Source: DASVAL01 sp035649575 (GTDB taxonomy: Bacteria; Planctomycetota; UBA1135; UBA2386). From it: 5,264 nt of DNA. Positions 1-5,264 of the stretch are shown one piece after another. The stretch spans positions 1-5,264 of the forward strand of contig DASRJH010000244.1 in NCBI GenBank assembly GCA_035649575.1. Reading direction: 5' to 3'. The notes below the pieces were generated by a model. The model saw nothing but the letters and a program-made list of their open reading frames with translations. It made no database searches and was not told the DNA's origin. Made by a program: the position numbers and the translations under genes. Each line of letters opens with the position of its first letter. Position 1 is the first letter of the stretch.

Positions 1-526
1 GTGCGATCGCGGCGGGGGAACGGTGCCACTCGGCGCCGCGACTGTCGCGCAGGCGCGAGCGCAGCTCGCGCAGCGCGCGTTCGAGGCGCTTGCGCATGGC
101 GACTTCGCTGATCTTGAAGTGCGCCGCGACCTCGGCGGCCGGCCGTTCGTGGTAGTAGCAGAGCAGGATCGTGCTGCGCGAGGGTTCGGGCATCGTTGCG
201 ACGGCGGCCGACACCGCGCGCTGCAGCTCGAGCACCGCGACCGTGGCTTCCGTCGACGGCAGCTCGTCGGGGAGCCCCAAGGTCGCTTCGCGCGCGAGCC
301 GGCGTGTCCGGGTGCGGTGCGACCGCGCGGCGAGCCGTCGCACGACCGTCGCGAGCCAGCCGCGCAGCGGCCGGACCGGATCGGGCCGGCCCGCGCAGGC
401 CGCGGCCCACGTGTCCTGGACGAGGTCGTCGACGTCCGCGCCGCACACGAGCGAGCGCGCGAGTGCCCGCAGCCACCGGTCGTGGTGCAGCAGTTCGGCG
501 GGCTCGAGCGGGAGCGGGGTCGACAT
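1..526 (-). CDS. ECF-type RNA polymerase sigma factor (sigma-70 family), C-terminus cut by window edge
   Basis: Reading from ATG at 526 leftwards gives 175 codons without a stop, running off base 1. The product should bind core RNA polymerase and direct it to specific promoters. Region 2 spans about residues 10-72 and includes DVDDLVQDTWAAA (31-43), the acidic region 2.2 core-binding helix seen as D-x-x-DLVQ(E/D)T in ECF factors, followed by RPLRGWLATVVRRLAARSHR. Region 4 spans about 100-160: TMPEPSRSTILLCYYHERP, then the helix-turn-helix AAEVAAHFKISEVAMRKRLERALRELRSRL. Region 3 is absent, as expected for ECF factors. At least 15 more residues (DSRGAEWHRSPAAIA) follow region 4. Many planctomycete ECF factors carry such C-terminal extensions, so a fused tail is possible but not visible. 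No anti-sigma gene is seen upstream. ATG 526 is the only plausible in-frame start nearby; no ATG, GTG or TTG occurs in frame just upstream. Family assignment is strong; the regulon is unknown. Confidence 0.93.
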   Translation of the reverse strand, partial: MSTPLPLEPAELLHHDRWLRALARSLVCGADVDDLVQDTWAAACAGRPDPVRPLRGWLATVVRRLAARSHRTRTRRLAREATLGLPDELPSTEATVAVLELQRAVSAAVATMPEPSRSTILLCYYHERPAAEVAAHFKISEVAMRKRLERALRELRSRLRDSRGAEWHRSPAAIA

Positions 527-557
527 CGCGGATGAGACTACCCGCGGCCTTTCCTTC
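527..557 (-). promoter_or_regulatory. Purine-rich ribosome-binding-like stretch plus hairpin before the sigma factor start
   Basis: On the minus strand, GAAGGAAAGG (557-548) resembles a Shine-Dalgarno sequence but ends 21 nt before the ATG at 526, too far for normal use. The gap is almost filled by an inverted repeat at 546-527: CGCGGGT, loop AGTCTC, ATCCGCG. It forms seven pairs including one G-U, and ends directly at the start codon. Folding it would bring the purine-rich stretch close to the ATG. The sequence is seen directly; a role in translation is inference, and short GC-rich stems are common in this background. Confidence 0.35.
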
Positions 558-737
558 GTGACGAGAAGTGGAAACCTGCCTCGCCACCGCGATCGTGGGT
601 GGCCCTGCCACGTGCCGTCTCTGCGGCCACGCTCGTCCGCGCACAGGCGCCAACCCGGCGCCGGCGAACAAGGCCCGGATCCGCGGGGTCGTCGCCAAGT
701 TCCCGGGACCCGCGCGGACTGCCCGGCGCCAGCGACG
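527..737. other. Intergenic gap between the Uma2-family gene and the sigma factor gene
   Basis: This 211-bp stretch has no convincing coding frame. It contains a perfect 10-bp palindrome, CCGGCGCCGG (655-664). It also holds an imperfect stem of CGCGGGGTC (682-690) with GACCCGCG (707-714), eight pairs with one bulged G and a 16-nt loop. Neither is followed by a T-run on the minus strand, so there is no intrinsic terminator signature for the upstream gene. I could not recognise a -35/-10 pair. The sigma factor promoter, if separate, should lie here. Confidence 0.4.
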
Positions 738-1322
738 TCACCAGACCTTGCGCAGGTCGAGCTCGATGCCGCGGAAGACGCGCAGTCGGATGCGGTCGGT
801 CGCGATGATGGGTGCCGTGTAGGTGCCGTGCCGCAGCACGAGCTGCTCGATCAGGTGTGCGTCGGGATCGACGAGCCAGAACTCGCGCACGCCGGCGCGT
901 TCGTACCGGTCGCGCTTGGTGCGTCGGTCGTAACTGCGGTTGGACGGCGACAGGATCTCGATGAGCAGGTCGGGTACTCCGGTGAGCTTCTTGTCGCCGA
1001 TGATCGAACGGTTCTCCGGCCGCAGCACGACGAGGTCGGGTTGCACGACGGTGCCGGGGCCGAGGTGCACGTCGAGCGGAGCGTCGAGAACGACGCCCCG
1101 ATCCCGGTCGGTGATCGCCGTCATCAACTGATGTTGCAGCCGCCCCGAGACGAGCTGGTGGTAGGGGCTAGGCGCCGGATTCACGAAGTGCCTCCCGTCG
1201 ACGATCTCGTGCCGGTTGCGATCGGCGGGGATGCGGCAGTAGTCCGCGTAGGTCCAGCGCTTCCGTTGTCGTCGTGCCGTGGCGGTCATGATCTGGCGGA
1301 GTAACTCGGTCCATCGGAGCAT
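738..1322 (-). CDS. Uma2 family (DUF820) PD-(D/E)XK nuclease-fold protein
   Basis: A 194-residue protein, within the usual 180-220 residue range of Uma2 proteins, which have a restriction-endonuclease-like fold but no settled function. Family marks in order (numbered from the start at 1322): WTYADYCRIPADRNRHEIVDG (23-43) with Glu39, VVQPDLVVL (92-100) with Asp96, and PDLLIEILSPSNRS (117-130) with Glu122. Then comes YDRRTKRDRYERAGVREFWLVDP (131-153), whose Lys136 fits the family's usual catalytic-type lysine. All active-site-type residues appear present, so it looks intact. No signal peptide or membrane segment is seen, so it is probably cytoplasmic. I chose the ATG at 1322 because AAGGA (1333-1329) lies 6 nt upstream; ATGs at 1328 and 1289 are alternatives, and the conserved part begins only around residue 20. 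It may be a stand-alone nuclease-fold protein or a remnant of mobile DNA dispersal, since such genes are often multicopy. It is divergent from the pseudouridine synthase gene. Confidence 0.9.
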   Translation of the reverse strand: MLRWTELLRQIMTATARRQRKRWTYADYCRIPADRNRHEIVDGRHFVNPAPSPYHQLVSGRLQHQLMTAITDRDRGVVLDAPLDVHLGPGTVVQPDLVVLRPENRSIIGDKKLTGVPDLLIEILSPSNRSYDRRTKRDRYERAGVREFWLVDPDAHLIEQLVLRHGTYTAPIIATDRIRLRVFRGIELDLRKVW

Positions 1323-1328
1323 AGCCAT

Positions 1329-1334
1329 TCCTTC
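1329..1334 (-). promoter_or_regulatory. Ribosome binding site deciding the Uma2 gene start
   Basis: GAAGGA on the minus strand (1334-1329) is the clearest Shine-Dalgarno sequence in the window. It abuts an ATG at 1328 directly, too close for use, and lies 6 nt before the second ATG at 1322, a normal spacing. The third candidate, ATG 1289, has no such sequence. This is why 1322 is preferred. Confidence 0.55.
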
Positions 1335-1399
1335 GGGTAGGCGCGGACCGTCATGGCCAGCGTTGCCCATGGTCTTGTGCACCACGGGGGGCGTGGCTC

Positions 1400-1455
1400 T
1401 GCGAAGCACGGCAGTCGACGATCACTCGCGACGTGCGGATGCTTCGCATCGTCGA
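1400..1455. repeat. Nested inverted repeats in the divergent intergenic region
   Basis: Two sets of inverted repeats overlap here. TGCGAAGCA (1400-1408) is the exact reverse complement of TGCTTCGCA (1440-1448). TCGACGAT (1415-1422) is the exact reverse complement of ATCGTCGA (1448-1455). The 1438-1450 segment is itself a 13-base hairpin, GATGC-TTC-GCATC. The region lies between the divergent Uma2-family and pseudouridine synthase genes, where a regulator binding site or an RNA structure in either leader would make sense. No T-run follows, so it is not an intrinsic terminator. The function is unknown; chance is possible. Confidence 0.4.
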
Positions 1456-1507
1456 ACTTGCCGCATACAGGCAGGCGCGAGTCTGCCGAGTGCCCTGCCA
1501 GTTGCGT

Positions 1508-1523
1508 CACAACGGCACAACGG
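1508..1523. repeat. 8-bp perfect tandem duplication (CACAACGG x2)
   Basis: CACAACGG occurs at 1508-1515 and again at 1516-1523 with no gap, 57 bp before the preferred start of the pseudouridine synthase gene. Its position upstream of a gene would fit a directly repeated operator half-site, but a replication-slippage duplication is the simpler explanation. Confidence 0.4.
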
Positions 1524-1580
1524 TGTCCGCGGGGTTGACGCCACCGAGCCGTTCGCGAGAGTGTGGGACCGCTGCAGGCC

Positions 1581-2582
1581 ATGGCCAAGCTCGCACCGCC
1601 CGCCGTTGACGAGCCCGCGCGCGAGGCGCAGCACCTCATCCCCATGCACGAAATCGCGCTCACGGACGCGGAAGCAGGCCAGCGGCTGGACCGCTACCTG
1701 CGCAAGTTGCTGCGACACGTGCCGCTCGCCGCGATCTTCCGGCACCTGCGCCAGGGAGACATCCGCGTCGACGGCAGGAAGGCGGAAGGCAGCTTGCGTC
1801 TGCTCGCCGGCATGACGGTGCGGCTCCACCTGCCCGCAGCCGATCTGCAGGTCGCCGCGGCAACGAGGCGGCTCGCTCCGGCCGCTGCGATTGCCACCGG
1901 CGACGCCGCGGGTCTCTTGCCGCGCATCGTCCTGCAGGATTCCGACCTGCTCGTGGTCGCCAAACCCGCGGGACTCGCCGCGCAACCGGGCAGCGGGCAG
2001 AGCGACGACCTCGCAAGCTGGCTCGATCGCCAGAGCATCGGCACGCGAACGGACACGTTCAAACCCGCACCCGCGCATCGGCTCGACCGCGGCACCTCGG
2101 GTCTCGTCGCGATCGGCCTGTCGCCGGACGGACTGCGCGGGCTCACGGCCGCGTTCCGCGGCGACGCCGTGCGCAAGGTCTACCTCGCGGTCGTGCACGG
2201 CGTGCCCGAACCCGCGTGCTCTACGATCGACGCGCCGCTGTGGCAACGCCCCGACGCGGGCAGCCGCGGCGCCAAGATGGTCGTCGATGCGCGTGGCAAG
2301 CCGGCGCGCACCGACTACGAAGTGATGACGACGGGGCGCGAACGCTCGCTGTTGCGGCTCGTGTTGCACACGGGGCGGCAGCACCAGATCCGCGCGCACC
2401 TGCAACACCTCGGCCACCCGATCGTCGGCGACCAGCGCTACGGCTCGCCCGTCGATCTCGGATACAGCACGTTCCTGCTGCACGCCGCGGAGCTCGCGTT
2501 CGCGCACCCGTGCACGGGCGAGCTCGTGCACTGCGTCGAAGACCCGCCGCCGCTCTTCCGCCAGTGCCTCGATCGCGAGTGA
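1581..2582 (+). CDS. RluA-family (RluC-like) 23S rRNA pseudouridine synthase
   Basis: A 333-residue cytoplasmic enzyme that isomerises specific uridines of 23S rRNA to pseudouridine. An N-terminal S4 RNA-binding domain covers about residues 31-86 (AGQRLDRYLRKLL...FRHLRQGDIRVDG); its pattern is closest to RluC among E. coli paralogues. An Ala-rich linker follows (about 88-115), then the catalytic domain: VVAKPAGLAAQPG (125-137); HRLDRGTSG (166-174) with the nucleophile Asp169; RKVYLAVVHG (198-207); and TGRQHQIRAHL (264-274) followed by HPIVGDQRYG. All family motifs are intact and the length is normal for RluC/RluD types (about 310-340). ATG 1581 is preferred because codons from there on have G/C third positions. 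GTG 1563 and ATG 1644 are alternatives; the latter begins right at the S4 domain. No strong Shine-Dalgarno is seen for any. The gene is closely followed by the glucosidase gene. The exact target uridines cannot be told from sequence. Confidence 0.93.
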   Translation: MAKLAPPAVDEPAREAQHLIPMHEIALTDAEAGQRLDRYLRKLLRHVPLAAIFRHLRQGDIRVDGRKAEGSLRLLAGMTVRLHLPAADLQVAAATRRLAPAAAIATGDAAGLLPRIVLQDSDLLVVAKPAGLAAQPGSGQSDDLASWLDRQSIGTRTDTFKPAPAHRLDRGTSGLVAIGLSPDGLRGLTAAFRGDAVRKVYLAVVHGVPEPACSTIDAPLWQRPDAGSRGAKMVVDARGKPARTDYEVMTTGRERSLLRLVLHTGRQHQIRAHLQHLGHPIVGDQRYGSPVDLGYSTFLLHAAELAFAHPCTGELVHCVEDPPPLFRQCLDRE

Positions 2583-2623
2583 TGCCTTTCGCGAGCGGAC
2601 CGGATACACCACGCAGCGCATGA
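2582..2623 (+). CDS. Possible 13-codon bridging reading frame (coupling mini-ORF)
   Basis: ATG at 2582 shares its A with the TGA of the pseudouridine synthase gene (TGATG, 2580-2584). The frame encodes MPFASGPDTPRSA and stops at TGA 2621-2623, overlapping the ATG of the glucosidase gene (ATGA, 2620-2623). It therefore fills the gap between the two genes with stop-start overlaps on both sides, the arrangement used for translational coupling by re-initiating ribosomes. The peptide has no recognisable motif. The geometry is directly visible; that it is translated is inference, and the arrangement could be chance. Confidence 0.25.
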   Translation: MPFASGPDTPRSA

Positions 2624-5264
2624 CAGGCAAAGTCCCGGCCGAACGCGAACGGCTGCGCCAGAGCGCGCAACGCGAGAGCAACTGGCAGCGGTTCGGTCCG
2701 TACCTCTCGGAGCGCCAGTGGGGCACCGTGCGCGAGGACTACTCGGCCGACGGCAACTGCTGGGACTACCTGCCGCACGACCACGCGCGCAGCCGCGCCT
2801 ACCGCTGGGGCGAAGACGGGTTGCTCGGCATCACGGACCGGCAGTGCCGGCTGTGCTTTGCGTGGGCGCTGTGGAACGGCAAAGACCCGTTCCTGAAGGA
2901 ACGCCTGTTCGGACTCGGCAGTCCCGAGGGCAATCACGGCGAGGACGTCAAGGAAGCGTACTTCTACCTCGACGCGCTGCCGACCGGTTCGTGGCTGCAG
3001 GCGCTCTACAAGTACCCGCAGGCGGCCTTCCCGTACGAACGCCTCGTCGCCGAGAACAAGGCGCGCAACCGCGAACAGGCCGAGTTCGAGCTCGCCGACA
3101 CGGGCGTGTTCGAAGCGCAGCGCTACTTCGACGTGCAGGTGACCTACGGCAAGGCCGACCCCGACGACATCCTGATCGAGCTCGCGGTGCACAACCGCGG
3201 CCCCGACAGCTCGGTGCTGCACGTGCTGCCGCAGTTGTGGTTCCGCAACACCTGGGCGTGGGGGCGTGCCGGCGAGGGTTACTGGCCGCGCGGCGTCATC
3301 GTCGCCGATGCCGACCGCAGGCTGATCGCGAACGGCGCCGACCTGCCTTCGTTCGCGCTCGAGCTCGACGAGCCGAAAGGCGGCAAGTGCCGCGGCATCC
3401 TCGCGACCGAGAACGAGACGAACCAGCGGCGGCTGTTCAAGAGCAAGGATCGACTCACGTTCGTCAAGGATGCGTTCCACGAGCACGTCGTGCGCGGCAG
3501 CAAGACGGCCGTGAACCCCGCGAGGAGCGGCAGCAAGGTCGCGTTCCATTGCGTCTACGAGATCCCGGCCAACGGCTCGGTGTCGTTGCGGCTGCGGCTG
3601 CGTGCATCGAGCAAGCGCGAGCAGCCGCCGTTCGGCCCCGAGTTCGACGACGTGATGCGGACACGGCGTGAGGACGCCGACGAGTTCTACGCCGACGTCA
3701 TGGAACCGGGTCTCGACGACGAGGCCCGGATGATCAAGCGCCAGGCCTACGCGGGGCTGATCTGGAGCAAGCAGTTCTATCACTACGACGTGCGCACCTG
3801 GCTCGCCGGCGACCCGTCGCAGCCGCCGCCGCCGCCGCAGCGCAGCAGCGGGCGCAACTCGGACTTCGCGCACCTCTACAACCGCGACGTCGTGTCGATG
3901 CCCGACAAGTGGGAGTACCCGTGGTACGCGGCCTGGGACCTCGCCTTCCACATGATCCCGTTCGCGAAGATCGATCCCGACTTCGCGAAGAACCAGCTGC
4001 TCTTGCTGCTGCGCGAGTGGTACATGGCGCCGAACGGGCAGATCCCGGCCTACGAGTTCGCGTTCCAGGACGTGAACCCACCCGTGCACGCGTGGGCCTG
4101 CTGGCGCGTCTACAAGATGACCGGCATGCGCGGCCAGCGCGACTACGTCTTCCTGCAGCGCGCCTTCCACAAGCTGCTGCTGAACTTCACGTGGTGGGTG
4201 AACCGCAAGGACCTGCACGGCAAGCACGTGTTCGGCGGCGGCTTCCTCGGACTCGACAACATCGGCGTCTTCGACCGCAGCCAGCCGCTGCCGACCGGCG
4301 GGCACCTCGAGCAGGCCGACGGCACCGCGTGGATGGCGTTCTACTGTGCGACGATGCTCAGCATCGCGATCGAGCTGGCGTGCCGCGAGCCCGCCTACGA
4401 GGACGTCGCGTCGAAGTTCTTCGAGCACTACGTCGCGATCACGCACGCGATGAACACGCTCGGCGGCAGCGGGCTGTGGGACGAGCGCGACGGCTTCTAC
4501 TACGACCAGATCCAGCTGGGCGAACGGACCGAGAAGCTGCGCATCCGGTCGCTGGTGGGGCTGATTCCGCTGTGTGCCGCCGAAGTGCTGCCGCTGGCGA
4601 CGATTCGGCGGTTGCGCGGTTTCGACAAGCGGCTGCGCTGGTTCCTCGCGAACGAGCGCGAGCTCGCGGGCCACGTGAGCTTTTCCGGCGACGGCGACGA
4701 GTCCCAAGCGCTGCTCGCGATCCCGGCGCGCGAACAGCTCGAACGCGTGCTCGCCTACCTGCTCGACGAACGCGAGTTCCTGTCGCCGTTCGGCGTGCGC
4801 TCGCTGTCGGCCGTGCACCGCGAGCAGCCGTTCGTGATGACGGCCGACGATCAGACCTGGCGCGTCGACTACGCGCCCGGCGAGAGCACGACGGTGATGT
4901 TCGGCGGCAACAGCAACTGGCGCGGGCCGATCTGGCTGCCGCTGAACTACCTGCTGATCGAGGCGATGGAACGTTACGGGCGTTTCTACGGCGACACGCT
5001 CACGGTCGAGTGTCCGACGGGCTCGGGACGGCGCTGCACGCTGCAACAAGTCGCCGACGAGCTCGCGAAGCGCCTCACGCGCTTGTTCCGCGCGGGCAAA
5101 GACGGCCGGCGGCCGTTCGCGGGCAAAGACCGCCGCTTTGCCGACGACCCGCATTGGCGCGACCTCGTGTTGTTCCACGAGTACTTCCACGGCGACACGG
5201 GGCGCGGCTGTGGCGCGTCGCACCAGACCGGATGGACCGCGCTCGTGACGCGCTGCTTCGGCGG
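2620..5264 (+). CDS. GH63 / MGH1-like glycoside hydrolase (mannosyl-oligosaccharide glucosidase-like), C-terminus cut by window edge
   Basis: An open frame of 881 codons runs to the window edge. Bacterial proteins of this type are about 880-900 residues, so only a few residues are probably missing. GH63 enzymes hydrolyse alpha-glucosidic (some mannosyl) bonds by inversion; the substrate here is unknown. The N-terminal region includes QWGTVREDYSADG (33-45), GITDRQCRLCFAWALWNG (70-87) and KYPQAAFPY (131-139). A polyproline segment (PPPPP, 402-406) links to the helical barrel, which opens with MPDKWEYPWYAAWDLAFH (427-444). Candidate catalytic residues are Asp546 in GLDNIGVFD (general acid position) and Glu854 in HEYFHGDTGRG near the end (general base position). 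GGNSNWRGPIW (762-772) is another conserved patch. No signal peptide or membrane helix is seen, so it is probably cytoplasmic. ATG 2620 lacks a clear Shine-Dalgarno but overlaps the stop of the bridging mini-frame, so coupling to the upstream gene is plausible. The catalytic residue assignment is by motif position only. Confidence 0.9.
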   Translation, partial: MTGKVPAERERLRQSAQRESNWQRFGPYLSERQWGTVREDYSADGNCWDYLPHDHARSRAYRWGEDGLLGITDRQCRLCFAWALWNGKDPFLKERLFGLGSPEGNHGEDVKEAYFYLDALPTGSWLQALYKYPQAAFPYERLVAENKARNREQAEFELADTGVFEAQRYFDVQVTYGKADPDDILIELAVHNRGPDSSVLHVLPQLWFRNTWAWGRAGEGYWPRGVIVADADRRLIANGADLPSFALELDEPKGGKCRGILATENETNQRRLFKSKDRLTFVKDAFHEHVVRGSKTAVNPARSGSKVAFHCVYEIPANGSVSLRLRLRASSKREQPPFGPEFDDVMRTRREDADEFYADVMEPGLDDEARMIKRQAYAGLIWSKQFYHYDVRTWLAGDPSQPPPPPQRSSGRNSDFAHLYNRDVVSMPDKWEYPWYAAWDLAFHMIPFAKIDPDFAKNQLLLLLREWYMAPNGQIPAYEFAFQDVNPPVHAWACWRVYKMTGMRGQRDYVFLQRAFHKLLLNFTWWVNRKDLHGKHVFGGGFLGLDNIGVFDRSQPLPTGGHLEQADGTAWMAFYCATMLSIAIELACREPAYEDVASKFFEHYVAITHAMNTLGGSGLWDERDGFYYDQIQLGERTEKLRIRSLVGLIPLCAAEVLPLATIRRLRGFDKRLRWFLANERELAGHVSFSGDGDESQALLAIPAREQLERVLAYLLDEREFLSPFGVRSLSAVHREQPFVMTADDQTWRVDYAPGESTTVMFGGNSNWRGPIWLPLNYLLIEAMERYGRFYGDTLTVECPTGSGRRCTLQQVADELAKRLTRLFRAGKDGRRPFAGKDRRFADDPHWRDLVLFHEYFHGDTGRGCGASHQTGWTALVTRCFG
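3823..3837 (+). repeat. (CCG)5 run encoding five prolines in the glucosidase
   Basis: Five identical CCG codons encode Pro402-Pro406 within GDPSQPPPPPQRSSGRN, between the N-terminal region and the barrel. Runs of three or more prolines are known to stall ribosomes unless elongation factor P acts. A proline-rich stretch at this place appears to be normal for the family, while the pure codon repeat could vary in length by slippage. Confidence 0.7.
5091..5130 (+). repeat. 13-bp in-frame direct repeat near the glucosidase C-terminus
   Basis: CGCGGGCAAAGAC occurs at 5091-5103 and again at 5118-5130, offset by 27 bp (nine codons), so the reading frame is kept. At protein level this gives RAGKDGRRP followed by FAGKDRRF, shortly before the proposed catalytic Glu854. 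It may be a small internal duplication or convergence on similar codons. Confidence 0.4.

Noticed and set aside
682..714. Stem-loop as a terminator after the Uma2-family gene.
   Set aside because: The stem is bulged with a 16-nt loop and no T-run follows on the minus strand, so it lacks the intrinsic terminator signature.
171..1304. A 377-codon plus-strand frame across the sigma factor and Uma2-family genes.
   Set aside because: It is antisense to two recognised protein families and crosses their intergenic gap; its product has no domain and is compositionally biased.
1382..1396. CCACG-GGGGG-CGTGG as a regulatory hairpin.
   Set aside because: A 5-bp stem in GC-rich sequence is expected by chance, and nothing in its position gives it added support.
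1323..1409. Extension of the Uma2-family protein to an ATG at 1409 (223 residues).
   Set aside because: The added 29 residues match nothing in the family and there is a good ribosome site for ATG 1322 within that extension.
1535..1563. TTGACG (1535-1540) as a -35 box for the pseudouridine synthase gene.
   Set aside because: The base stretch at the right spacing (around 1558-1563) does not resemble a -10 box, so a housekeeping promoter cannot be supported.
1422..2726. A 434-codon minus-strand frame antisense to the pseudouridine synthase gene.
   Set aside because: The plus strand shows the complete S4 and HRLDRGTSG-type motifs; the antisense product is low-complexity Arg/Ala/Val-rich sequence.
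2718..3671. A 317-codon plus-strand frame inside the glucosidase gene.
   Set aside because: It is an out-of-frame reading, Arg/Ala-rich with no motif, and is fully overlapped by the GH63-type frame that starts at 2620.
2221..5223. A 1000-codon open frame on the minus strand, antisense to the glucosidase and the end of the pseudouridine synthase gene.
   Set aside because: Its product is rich in R, A, V, L, E, Q and H without any domain, typical of the mirror of a G/C-third-position gene. The plus-strand frame has clear family motifs along its full length.

Overview
The window is very GC-rich. In the real genes the third codon positions are almost all G or C, while the gaps between genes look less biased. 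It holds four genes in two divergent pairs: two on the minus strand on the left and two on the plus strand on the right. Both outermost genes run off the ends of the window. The combination of an ECF sigma factor with a long tail after region 4, a Uma2-family (DUF820) protein and a GH63-type glucosidase suggests a high-GC environmental bacterium. A member of the Planctomycetota is my best guess, and a myxobacterium-like deltaproteobacterium is possible. There is no rRNA or other phylogenetic marker, so the lineage is an inference.

Left half, minus strand: an ECF-type RNA polymerase sigma factor (start at 526, C-terminus beyond base 1) is preceded by a 211-bp gap. Upstream of that gap lies a Uma2-family PD-(D/E)XK nuclease-fold protein (1322 down to 738). 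A gap of about 258 bp (1323-1580) separates it from the divergent right-hand genes. That gap carries small inverted repeats and an 8-bp tandem duplication and should hold the promoters of both sides.

Right half, plus strand: an RluA-family 23S rRNA pseudouridine synthase (1581-2582) is followed closely by a large glycoside hydrolase of the GH63 / MGH1-like family (2620 to beyond 5264). A 13-codon reading frame exactly bridges the 37 bp between the two. It overlaps the upstream stop and the downstream start by a few bases, which suggests translational coupling in one operon.

The genes do not form an obvious pathway: transcription initiation, a nuclease-fold protein of unknown role, rRNA modification and sugar hydrolysis. 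I see no mobile element, CRISPR array, tRNA or rRNA and no convincing new multi-gene system. The points most worth a second look are the bridging mini-frame, a hairpin between a purine-rich ribosome-binding-like sequence and the sigma factor start, and the possible C-terminal fusion of the sigma factor beyond the left edge.
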